A DNA stretch of 64,000 bases from Sthenelais limicola. Taxonomy: Eukaryota > Annelida > Polychaeta > Phyllodocida > Sigalionidae. Below are positions 1-9,912 of this stretch, piece after piece (the first letter of the stretch is position 1; each line of letters opens with the position of its first letter). The stretch lies in the NCBI GenBank assembly GCA_942159475.1, contig OW804102.1, positions 35,966,873 through 36,030,872 on the forward strand, given 5' to 3'. Below the pieces are notes generated by a model. It made no database searches. It was not told the DNA's origin and saw only the letters and a list, made by a program, of their open reading frames with translations. Both the position numbers and the translations under genes were made by a program.

Positions 1-340
1 GTAAACAAATGCCCACGATCGGTAATCCACCCGTGATTCTGGTACTATGGTTATAGAAATACATAACAAAAACACATAATTGAATAGAGCATTACATTCT
101 CTATTGAATGATATAAATTTTATTAATGTACCTCAAGAAATGGCTGCGTTATGAACATTTTAAGTCAACAATATAAGTAGACCTAAAATAATAACTGCAT
201 GATCGCACAGTGCAGGACAGTCAGCGGGGCTATCAGTGGGGCTGTCAGCTGGGCAGCGGGGCTCTCTGAGACTTCTTTAGTATTTTTTCAGTAATATCTG
301 ATGACATATGATCAAATTTTATGCACATATAATAAATATA

Positions 341-437
341 GAATGGAACTCGCCGGCAATAATCGAAAATTTATAGGACTTGATTCATCCGCATAAGCAC
401 TCTGCCTACGGCATCGTGCTTATGGGGGGGGGGGGGG

Positions 438-478
<41 letters not shown>

Positions 479-563
479 TATCAAGCACGATGCCATAGGC
501 ATCGTGCTTATGTGGACGAATCTCGTCCTATAAATTTTTTATTATTGCCGGCTCGTCCCATTC
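341..563. repeat. Foldback palindrome around a G/GA microsatellite
   Basis: The left arm (about 341-424) and right arm (about 482-563) are imperfect reverse complements over roughly 80 bp. Shared blocks include GCATCGTGCTTATG, TCCTATAAATTTT and ATTATTGCCGGC. The spacer is a poly-G run followed by (GA)n. It could be a foldback MITE or a hairpin that accumulated a microsatellite at its tip. No target duplication was identified. Confidence 0.7.
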
Positions 564-631
564 TCTCTATTTGTTGTACTTGGCATTTCCGCATGACTGT
601 TCCTGCCTTTACCTTCAACCTCTCTCCCCCT

Positions 632-635
<4 letters not shown>

Positions 636-700
<65 letters not shown>
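636..700. repeat. (CT)n-(C)n microsatellite
   Basis: A pure CT run to about 666 is followed by an uninterrupted C run of about 34 bases to 700. Reading frames through it are low-complexity artefacts. Confidence 0.95.
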
Positions 701-884
701 ACTTTCTGTGATTCATTAGGTCAGTCAGTTAATTTATAAGATTTCTGATGTGTGACAACTTACTAGCCAGAAATTTGACAAAAGCCGAAAGAAAAAAGGT
801 TAGGTAATGTGTTTTGCTATTCACATTTATTCATTTTAACATTATATGGACCATGCGCCTTTTTTATTGTCATTGAATAAAGTT

Positions 885-3049
885 AGTGCAGTTCAAACTT
901 GTAATTTACTAACTGTATATATAATCATCATAAAAATATTAATAACGCCGTTTTTCATGATTAAGCGGATTAATATGATATTAATTTGGAGGAAGTGAAT
1001 CGTCGTTAGGTATGGTTCAATGAATATACACATTTATCAATAATAAAATAGGTTTTTATTGTTTAATTACGCTTCAAACAGAGAACTACTTTGTTGCCAA
1101 ACAACGCTTGCATATATGGATATGTGTACTACTTTCGGATTCTCGTTTTTCCCGCCTGTGTGATTCCAATCCACATCCGCATCTTCTTGCATCAGCTATA
1201 TATACCTTACCTATAATGTATCAATGATCCTGGTGAAGATAAGAATAAGACCATGACTCAATATTCCATAAGCTGCTCAGATAATATTATTTAAACAGGC
1301 AGACAAATAGAAGATTGAGGCGGGCCCTGACTCTAGGAGATGGGTTTATGCGGACATTCACGGGCCTACCATAGTGGTAGGCTAAGGTTAAGGGACCTAT
1401 GTTTACATCCAACTTTTATGCAAACATTCATAAAAAGGCCTTACCTTTAAGTCCTAATGTACAGGTAACATAATCCATTGTATCCCCCTTTTGGTAAATC
1501 CAGGCACAGAATAAACCTTGACGATTTAAAATGTATTCGAAATACAAGCACAGTGTCAGTGCCAGTGGTAGTGACAAATGATTTAAATAAGGTGAAATCC
1601 ATTTGTTCACAATGATATTAACTCCCGAAAAAGGTTGGCTCCAGTGATCCTCGCCGTCCTGCCAGTGGAGACGTCATTTCCGGTTTGAGCCTTGCATTTC
1701 CGCATGGTCCCGCCAAAAATATGGACACATCATCAGACTGAAAATCGTCCAAGCTTTAATTTGATATAAAGTATGCTTCTGAATTCGTATTATTAGACAT
1801 TCTAGCTATAGCATGACTTTCACCAAAACCTGTCAGTGTCAACAACACCGACCAGGACGCAATATTTTAGGACGTAACATCCCCTAATTCATACAACGTT
1901 AGTAATGCGTCCTTAACAACACTTTTCCCGCTTAGCTCGGTGGGTTGGTGGGAGGGGGATTCTTCAGGTGTGGGTGTGTTGGTGGGGAGGGCAGGTGTTT
2001 GTGGGTTTGTGTGTGTGTGTGTTGGTGGGGGGGGGGGGGGGGGGTATCTAAATCATGCACTCATGCACTTTCCTGTCAGTAATTTTATACATGTATATAT
2101 ACAGTTAGTGCGGTTCAACTTGTAATAATTTACTAACTGTATATATAATCATCATAAAAATATTAATAATCCGTTTTTCATGATTAAGTGGATTAATATG
2201 ATATTAATTAAAAGGGAGTGAATCGTTGTTAGGTATTCTTCAATGCATGGGTACATTTATCAATAATAAAACGAGTTTTATTGCTTAATTACGCTCCAAA
2301 ACATAGAACTACTTTCTTTCTGAAGCACCGCGGCGTATGGATATTGGTACTACTTTCGGATTCTTCATTTTGCCGCCCGATCCTGCCAGATCAAGCTATA
2401 GGCCTAACCATACATTGTATGCATAGCTCTGGCCTATGGGATACCAATCCTCCCATGGAATTTGTATCCATCTACTCAATGCAGGGTTGAAATCAAATTA
2501 AAACTTAATACAATACAGATTTGATCCCAACAGTGCTAGAAACCTCCATAGATATGCACAACACTGTCAACAGTTCCCGAAGTCAAACATTCATTCAAAT
2601 CGTCAATCAAAGATATTTTTCGGATCTTTCTCAGTGAAATCTCTCATTGGACAGGAAATCACCCCAGCTGTAATTTGATATAAAATATGTTCCTGAATTC
2701 GTATTATTAGCCTTTCTGGCCTACCTTTCATCCAAACATTTTTGTCAACAACTATGCCGATCAGGACGCAATATTTTAGGACGTAACGTCCTGTAAATTA
2801 CGCTATGTTAGCAACGCGTCCTTAACAACAATTTTCCCGCGTGGCCCGGTGTGTGTAGGCCTATGCTGGGGGGCTGAAGGGGGAGGGGGTGCTTGAGGTG
2901 TGTGGGTGTGGGGCGGGGGCAGGGGCAGGGGTTTCTAAGGAACACCCAATAATTTCATCAGTGCCTGATTGGTGTACTGATAATCTTATCATGCACTCAT
3001 GGACATTCCTGTCAGTCATTTTATATATACAGTTAGTGCGGTTCAACTT

Positions 3050-3060
<11 letters not shown>
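885..3060. repeat. Tandem duplication, unit about 0.93-1.2 kb
   Basis: The block starting AGTTAGTGC near 885 recurs at about 2104 and, partially, at about 3031. Within it, the segment around 1743-1935 (with CAGGACGCAATATTTTAGGA) recurs around 2665-2850, and 2055-2110 recurs around 2990-3045. The copies have diverged, and poly-G and (GT)n lengths differ. No protein-coding content was recognised. A (TAA)n microsatellite at about 3051-3080 closes the array. Confidence 0.75.
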
Positions 3061-3080
<20 letters not shown>

Positions 3081-3081
<1 letters not shown>

Positions 3082-3670
3082 TTTCAAAGATTATTATAAT
3101 AATCATAAAGTTGGTAGAAATAGAATAGAAATACAGAAATCTTTCGCCAAAAGTCTCGATAATCCAAGATGAAGCTTTTGCAAGTTCGATCTAAACTAGC
3201 TGTAGGTTTCATGACCATACTGAAATGGAGGATGAATGCATTTTTCCCCTAATTTATACTGATTTCATATTTCTACCGACCTTGCCATAATTTTTAGTCT
3301 AGAGTAGTGTATTCTTGTAGGTTTCAGGGAATACCTCAGGGGAAGGTATGTATCGATATTATGAAAACTTAAGCAACTTGTCGGTGCACTTTGGTAATGG
3401 AAGTTATTCTGCATCTGATTAACAATACTAATCAAATTAATTGTACCAATCCATGTTATTTATTTATTATTATTTATAAATTCACCAACCTGTACTCGAG
3501 TGGCCATCAGCTCTGACTAATAAAAAACCTTGGGTTCCTTTCAAGAAATAGTGAACATGTTGATGAGGTTTGCAAAGTTTACAAACAAATTCTGATGTGG
3601 TGCCATACTATATTACCTCCCAATTCCACTACTATCTTATACAGAATTTCTTGTTTATTATATTTTCCAG
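3081..3670. other. Upstream region and 5' intron of the 3.69-kb gene
   Basis: AT-rich and non-coding. It ends in TATTTTCCAG at 3661-3670, a good splice acceptor 18 nt before the ATG of the next gene. The transcript therefore probably has an upstream non-coding exon that I could not place. No TATA box or promoter was assigned. Confidence 0.4.
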
Positions 3671-3688
3671 ATTTAAAACCGGTACAAG

Positions 3689-6022
3689 ATGGATCTCTAT
3701 AGATCCCTTTCTCTGTGCCTCGGCCTCTCGCTGATGCTGCTAGTCTGCACAACAACAGCAAAGAAACCTATCTGCGATGAGGAAGAATATAGTGATAATG
3801 AAGACCCAGCCCAGCTGACAGAACTCAGACAGGAGTGCCCAGATGATGGGACAGAAGTCTCAGAGGGAGAAGATGGCGTATTTAGTCTTGTTGTAGTGTT
3901 ACGTAATGGAACTGATGAAAGAAGAATTAAGCCTGGAAGCTCTGAGGATGATAGTGGCTCCTCCGAAAAATCCAGAAATTCTGGTGAGTCCAAATCAAAT
4001 TCAAAGTCCAAATCAAAATCAGAAAGTATTGATAGTTCCTTTGAAGAGGAAGATGATGGTGATGAAGAGGCAACAACCATAGGAATTGAGACTGAGCTAC
4101 GTCGGAGAAAAAGACAAACCGGGAAGGCACCGGCCAAGGCACCTGCAAAGGCACCTGCAAAGGCACCGGCAAAGGCACCTGCAAAGACACCTGCAAAGAC
4201 ACCTGCAAAGACAAAGGTAACCGGTAAAGCAGCAAAAGCAAAAGTGAAGGGATCATCAACCAGTGAAGATTCTGATAGTAGTAGTAGTAGTGACAGTGAC
4301 AGTGATGATGACAGTGATTCACAAGAGAAGAAAAACAATGTTAAGGGACTGGGGCAAGGACAACAACAGAGAAGTTCCCTTGAAGGAAATGCAAAAGGGA
4401 AAGGGAAAAGCTTTGCAAAAGGCAGATCTGGGGAGGAAAGTCAAGGAATGAAAGGATTCCACAGACACGCTTGCAAATCAAGAGGTCAAATAGAGAAGAT
4501 CAAAAGATTGCACAATGAGAAGAAAGAGAGATTTGGCAAACCAACAACCCTGAAATTCTTTGGTATCGCTTTTGACAGAGATAATGGCCAGGAATTGTAC
4601 ATTGAGTGTGTACCCAGAAGGGAGAAGGTGTGTGGAGTCAATGGAGGTTACCTTATTGACGACGGACTTGATCCAGTCAACTGCACTAACTTTAAAATCA
4701 GATGTGACATTAACTTCAGGGACAGCATCCTTGCCTATGGACTACTTGATATCTATCTCTTGAAGCAACGCGCCACCATACAAGGCAAAGGCCTTATTGT
4801 CAATGATATCAAATGGAATGTTGCTGTAAAAGACTTCGAGTGCATTGATGCTGCTGCTCTCAACATCAATTGTACTTCTATCAAAGTGGTGAGAGCTATT
4901 GTGCTTGCTGATTTGGGCAACAATCGGCCAGAGAATATTGAGGGTGCTGAGGAAGACATGAGGACAGTCTGTTTGGCTGATGACTTGTGTATAACTGGCA
5001 ATGGCGATGAGAAAAGTGGAGCCCATACTTTCTCAAAGAAGGTAACGATTTATTAATATAATTGTGCTTCTAAAAACATTAAATTCAATATTTCCATTTC
5101 TTCTGAGGCACCTGTAAGGCCAAGTAGGCATGTCACTGGTTCATCATCAGGAATGAGTATCATCTATTTTGTTTTAGTATTATCTGTATTTGTGTATTAT
5201 ACTAAAACTTTGGTTTTTCTATTACAATGTTTGAATCAGGGGTGGACCCAGAGGAGTCATTGCCAGAGGGTCTCTGCCCCCAATGCCTCCATTGAATCTA
5301 CCGTTGCCAAAGACACTACAAGTGTGGCTTTTAAGAGTCATTATATATTTATATGGGTGAAGCCACCAGAAAATGCACAATTCGCATTCACCAATACCTT
5401 AAACAAAATTTAACCCAAAAATAAGGTTCAAACACTTGAGTGGCCCGTTTATAAGCCCGGGCTTACAATTTTTTCAACCCCCCTTTAGCTCCGGCTTGCA
5501 ATTGAGATAGGCTTTTAATTGAGAATTCAATTTTAGTGGATTTATTTTTTCATGACCTCAATACCCCCGGCCTGCATTCAAGATAGCTTTTAAACAGGTC
5601 CCTGCTTATAAATGAGCCACTACGGTATACCCAAAATTCATCATTCATCAGCCAAATTAAGTAGAATTTACTCAAATGTGTAGAGCTGCCAACTGTACAA
5701 TTTCTGAGGACTTACTTGACTGACTCCTATCCTTCATTCTCTCTTCCAGTCATTGGTGGACAATTTGGAGAGGCCATTGGCAGACTTCCAGGCCTTGACG
5801 CAGAACACATTCAGGATTGGGTTCCAGCGGGGACGAACCATGCTACTGGACCCCATCACTGTACCCTCAACCAACACCTTAGATATAGAACAACTGGATG
5901 CACCCATTTTCACTGAACCTTACATAGATAGTGCTGCTGGTGGCCTGCACGGGGGCACTGATGTCTTCAGATTGCTCTCAGTATTAGTGCTTTATTTTAT
6001 GGCTAAATTTGTCTTATTTTAA
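3689..6022 (+). CDS. Secreted, low-complexity, probably GPI-anchored protein (2 coding exons)
   Basis: Model: exon 3689-5041 joined to 5750-6022, both in phase 0, giving 541 residues. The intron is AAG|GTAACG to CTCTTCCAG|TC. Residues 1-24 form a signal peptide (hydrophobic LGLSLMLLVC core). An acidic/Ser-Lys-rich segment follows, then a furin-like RRRKRQ at about 138-143. Next are tandem Lys-Ala-Pro-Ala/Lys-Thr-Pro-Ala repeats (about 146-176) and a Ser-Asp tract (about 190-211). From about residue 255 a Cys-containing globular domain begins (HACKS, IECVP, KVCGV, NCTNF, IRCD, FECID, INCTS, TVCLADDLC). The C-terminus has small residues SAAGGLHGG and then a hydrophobic tail ending the protein, as in GPI-anchor signals. 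The family is not recognised. The repeats resemble matrix or biomineral proteins only in composition, so function is unknown. The in-frame splice supports the model strongly. Confidence 0.8.
5366..5707. mobile_element. MITE family 1 copy, split by a second MITE
   Basis: The left end resembles CAGAAAATGYACAATT (about 5370) and the right end is its inverted form (AACTGTACAATTTCTGAG, about 5690). The interior is interrupted at 5438-5631 by another inverted-repeat element. It lies wholly inside the intron of the 3.69-kb gene. Confidence 0.55.
5438..5631. mobile_element. Short TIR element (MITE) nested in MITE family 1
   Basis: The ends are inverted repeats: AGTGGCCCGTTTATAAGC on the left against GCTTATAAATGAGCCACT on the right. 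It is about 194 bp with no coding capacity. A target duplication is not clear. Confidence 0.6.
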
Positions 6023-6475
6023 AAAGGTTTATATGATGAATACAACTTTGATGTTCAAAAACCCTGAAAAGAACTGATGTTATAAGGTAAACTCCAAAAG
6101 TACCAGAGTGTGTGTGTGGGTGGGGGGGGGGGGGAGGTATCTAGCATTTCCATCATATTATTGGCAGGAACTTCTGTGAAATATTTTGTGAAAGAGTCTT
6201 AATATGAAGATTTAAAAGTAATGTCTTAAACTGTATTCATCCATTCAAGTATCATGGCTTTATTTACATTGTCCATTCATATAATAAGTATGTCCATGTA
6301 TATTATAAACAGTACATTAGACAGTACACAGTATAGTAGCCTACATTAGATTATTAATTATTGACTCACCCAATTACTGCTGGCAGTTAAAACTATCTGG
6401 AGAAATGTACCAGAGATATGTAGTTAATCTACCCTTGTATATTACTAACGAGTATTAATGATGTGCACACAAGCC

Positions 6476-6697
6476 GTCAGAAAATGTATAATTCACTTCT
6501 CCAATCCTCTCATAATACCCAGAATTTGAGACAAAAATATGGTTCAAAATAGAGTTTAACACTGAATCAAAACAAAATCACATAATATTGTTTGTACCTA
6601 GTATAATATATCATTATCTGCCTTATTAACCACAATTTAATAAATGTGTATGGCTGCAGTGTGTACATTTTCTGACGATTTGATCCACTTGACATTT
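6476..6697. mobile_element. MITE family 1 copy
   Basis: The left end is CAGAAAATGTATAATTC and the right end is TGTACATTTTCTGACGAT, inverted. The interior matches the copy at 23028-23277. It lies downstream of the 3.69-kb gene. An AATAAA at 6639-6644 could serve that gene as a poly(A) signal, but this is not shown. Confidence 0.65.
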
Positions 6698-7780
6698 AAA
6701 CGGCAACACTAGTTTAAAGGACCTGGCAGCTCAGAAAATTATCTAGCACCAAATCTAAGATAATATTCTTCTTGGTAATTTGTAGTATTCATTAGAATTT
6801 AGAAAATTATTTGATTGGAATAGCACGATCCCAATGTTCCATATTACACACAATAATATTGGAGGATGAATGGTGAATAGAAGAGATGAGCACGCTTTTT
6901 TGTAGTTTATTTTTATACAGAATTCTTTTGTGAATGAATGTTTAAATTTACATTAATATATGTATACAAACATTGTTGAATGACACAGGATCCGCAGAGA
7001 ACAGTATCTTAGATGTAATGTTTTTCCTGAATAAAACACATCTTAAATCTTACTGTACAACTAGAGGCCTGTTTACTTGGATAATACAAATCGGGACACA
7101 TGAAATAATTGGCTTTCGGGGAATTCACCTCTTGACAGAGTACATAATTAAAAACATGGAGAAACTTGCCATTCAAGTATGGGGTACAGAGTTGAAAATA
7201 TGTAGAAATATATGACTCAAATGTAAGTGTATAATTAAGGATAATATTAAAACCTATAACAGCTCAAATATTCTATAAACTGACTTTACAAATCAATAAC
7301 AAAATAATGTTAGAATGCATTGTTAGGATCTATTGATAAACTACACCATAGGTATGATTACGATTTGTTTTATTTGAGGACATTGCAGAAGACTTGCTCA
7401 GCAGAGGAGATCATTCTATTCCTGCATCTGTTATTATCATGAGGAATAACAATTTGATATACACTCTATATATTGCATTGATCATATCCATATAATATAT
7501 ATGGGTAGAGCGATTTCTACGGAAAGAGGAAGAAAAGAAGGGTTTCTTTGTGTCACATGTTCTCGGAATCTGGGGTCTCCCCATCTACTTTGTTGGTCTC
7601 TACAGGTCTGTTGACCCTGTCTGGAGGTCATTATATGTGGTTTGTGAAGGTATCTGGGGTGAAAATGTGATTTTGAAGCCTTTTTTAACTTGGGATCTCA
7701 ACACTCTATTCATAGCCTGGGAAAGCCCCTGTGAGACACTACGTCATTTCCCACAACCTTTCCAGGGGACCTAACTACAT
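6698..7780. other. Intergenic sequence, nothing recognised
   Basis: AT-rich sequence with scattered short frames of no recognisable family. No splice-bounded exon or RNA gene was identified. Confidence 0.5.
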
Positions 7781-7781
7781 G

Positions 7782-8402
7782 CAGAGGAGTGGGAGAGTGA
7801 AGAAGAGGGGGGAGAGAGGGTGGGGGTATTCGAGAGAGGGATGGGATGGAGAGGGTGTAGGAGGGGGAGAGTTAAGAAAAGGGAAGGTGTGGGAATAGGA
7901 GAGGGGGACCGAGGGGGAGGGAAAGAACAGGGGGAAAGAGGCAAGGGAGAGGATGTAGGGGAAGGGAGAGAGGGGCGGGAGAGCATGAGGAAGAAGGGAG
8001 GGAGACGCGGGGGGAATTGTGTTATGTAACATTACGTAACATTGTGTAACCTCATTATATTTATATTAGTTATTAATTATCACCTATTATCTCATTACTT
8101 ATTGGAGATGGAGATGGGTGAGAAAAACAGGTATGAAAGACAGAGAAGAGGGGGAGGGAAAAGAGGGAGAGGGGGAAGTGTGGGGAGAGAGGGTGACCGT
8201 CCAAGAAGAGGGGGAAAGAGACGAGTGAGAGGATGTAGGGGAAGGGAGAGAGGGGAAGGGGAGCATGAGGAAGAGGGGAGGGAGAGGGGGGGTAAAAATC
8301 AGAGATGGGGTTGGGAGAGAAAAACCGGTATGAAAGACAGAGAAGAGGGGGAAGGAAACAAGGGAGAGGGGGAAGTGTGGGGACAGAGGGTGACCATCCA
8401 GA
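7782..8402. repeat. Purine-rich minisatellite tract with internal duplication
   Basis: The + strand is overwhelmingly G/A. Segments recur at a spacing of about 195-280 bp: 7951-8005 resembles 8229-8286, and 8109-8202 resembles 8304-8400 (shared AAGACAGAGAAGAGGGGG). An AT-rich island at 8021-8105 interrupts it. Long frames through it are Arg/Gly/Glu or Pro/Ser low-complexity artefacts. Confidence 0.85.
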
Positions 8403-8420
8403 CGGGTACTTTGCTAGTAT
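8394..8420 (+). mobile_element. Helitron-like 3' terminus
   Basis: CCATCCAGACGGGT can form an imperfect short hairpin. It is followed by ACTTTGCTAG|T, matching the 3' end of the 13.4-17.9 kb Helitron (CACGGGTATTTGCTAG|T). No matching 5' end was found, so only the terminus is claimed. Confidence 0.4.
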
Positions 8421-9117
8421 CATTATATATGTCAATTTCAATTGGGAGCATGCAGCTCATAAAAACTGTTATAAACGCCCTGAATCGCTGCAGTCTATTT
8501 TAAACCATGCCAAGAGGAGGAGGAAATTGACACGTAAACAAAAAATGGATAAGGCAGGAGAAAATGCTATGGATAATGCCAGAAGTATAGTCTGCATATA
8601 TAATTCAAATCAAGATTATTTATTCATACCTGTGGCCTACAAATAGGAGCCATACTTCTGAAATAAATTCCAGGTCTTCCAGTATGTTCCTTTATAACTA
8701 TAGGAAATAATTGAAAGTTCAACATTAATTTTAATTTGTAAAGACCGAAAAAAGCTTTTGGAGTCTACGGTATTCTATTAAAGATCTAGTGCTAAGTGGG
8801 ATTGGAACAAGAGCACAGGTGAACTAGTTCATGATAAATAAACATTAGTTTCTCAACTAGCTAACATACATTTTTAATTTTTTAAACGTTATTGGTCAGT
8901 CCAGACCAAGCAAAGCAAAGCAGTAACATAAGCATTTCTGCCCTGCCTCTCATCAAGGGTGTAATTAAATAGACACTGAAAAGACCAATACATGTTTGGG
9001 AGACATTGCCATAGATTTGAATGTGTAAATGTTGATCTGTAATGCTGGGGAGCGGGGTGAACGACACTTCATGAATTACCTCTATATCGGATATAATAGG
9101 GAGTTGCATAAATGGCT
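8421..9117. other. Intergenic sequence, nothing recognised
   Basis: No gene, RNA or structured repeat recognised. Confidence 0.5.
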
Positions 9118-9700
9118 AATGTAGATTCTCGTGGATCGTGTTGAGTCTAGTTGATCTTGCTAGCTTGTGTAATAATAACTCGAGTAGAGCGTAGGTCCAT
9201 GTTTGGTGAGCTGAATATAGCTTTTATTGGGTCCAATCTCGAAACATGTCAATCAGTCAATATCTTAGGTGCAAAGCTGGACCATAGTCAAATCGCGCAG
9301 TCTAAGTCAGTCTAGTCAGTAAGTCCAGTCCACTCAGTCAAGTCAGAACAGTCTCTCTATGTCTTCATACCATAAGTGTATTTGAGCAGTAGGATAGTTG
9401 TAGTGTAGTCGTTCAGTAGCAGTTGAGAGTGACTTTGACAGAACCTGGGGTCTTTATATATTATTAGAGTTTCATCATCTTAACTGGGTCTTGCAACAAT
9501 GTTCTAGAACATTCTAGCAAGCCCCTGGTACCATTGCATGAGAATTTCTTAGTTAAAGACGAGCTCGTGAGCGACTCATCTCTGATGCAATGTACCCTAA
9601 ATCTATGGAGGGGCCGGTCTGGCGCAATACCCTGACTCATGTCATCCTGAGGGGGCAATTAATGCCTCAGTACCGCGCCCTATTGCGATAACGGATAACA
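9118..9700 (-). mobile_element. Possible solo LTR or promoter-bearing repeat
   Basis: On the minus strand a TATATAAAGACC box near 9460 is followed about 230 nt later by AATAAAAGC (near 9220), as in an LTR. The segment could begin TGTTATCC (near 9697) and end CTACA (near 9118). The ends are not convincingly inverted and no target duplication was found, so this is tentative. Confidence 0.25.
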
Positions 9701-9837
9701 TACTGACTGACTATGGCCAACTACAATTAATACAATCAAATACTTTATTTATGCACCTTAATCCCTTTTAAACAATAAGACAATAAATTAACTCATTAAC
9801 TCAAAGCACACATAAAAACCCTTTAGACATTAACAAA

Positions 9838-9912
9838 TGTCAGATTTGAACTGAATCCATTCCAGCATGCACTGTAATAGACATGTGCAGTGAGATATGC
9901 AAATCCCCTATT
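9838..9912 (+). repeat. Dispersed repeat of about 75 bp, copy 1
   Basis: GTCAGATTTGAACTGAATCC, then a segment with CAGCATGCACTG and AGACATGTGCAGTGAGA. Homologous copies lie at about 37788, 47740 and, inverted, 50128. Confidence 0.7.

Noticed and set aside
380..739. 119-codon frame with RERERE and poly-Pro
   Set aside because: Created by GA, CT and C microsatellites and the palindrome; low-complexity only.
3697..4338. Long minus-strand frames opposite the 3.69-kb gene
   Set aside because: Shadows of the repetitive Ser/Asp and KAPA coding sequence; the plus frame has signal peptide, splice sites and a matching second exon.
7771..8503. Arg/Gly-rich and Pro/Ser-rich frames on both strands
   Set aside because: Purine-strand bias removes stops in several frames; no domain or splice support.
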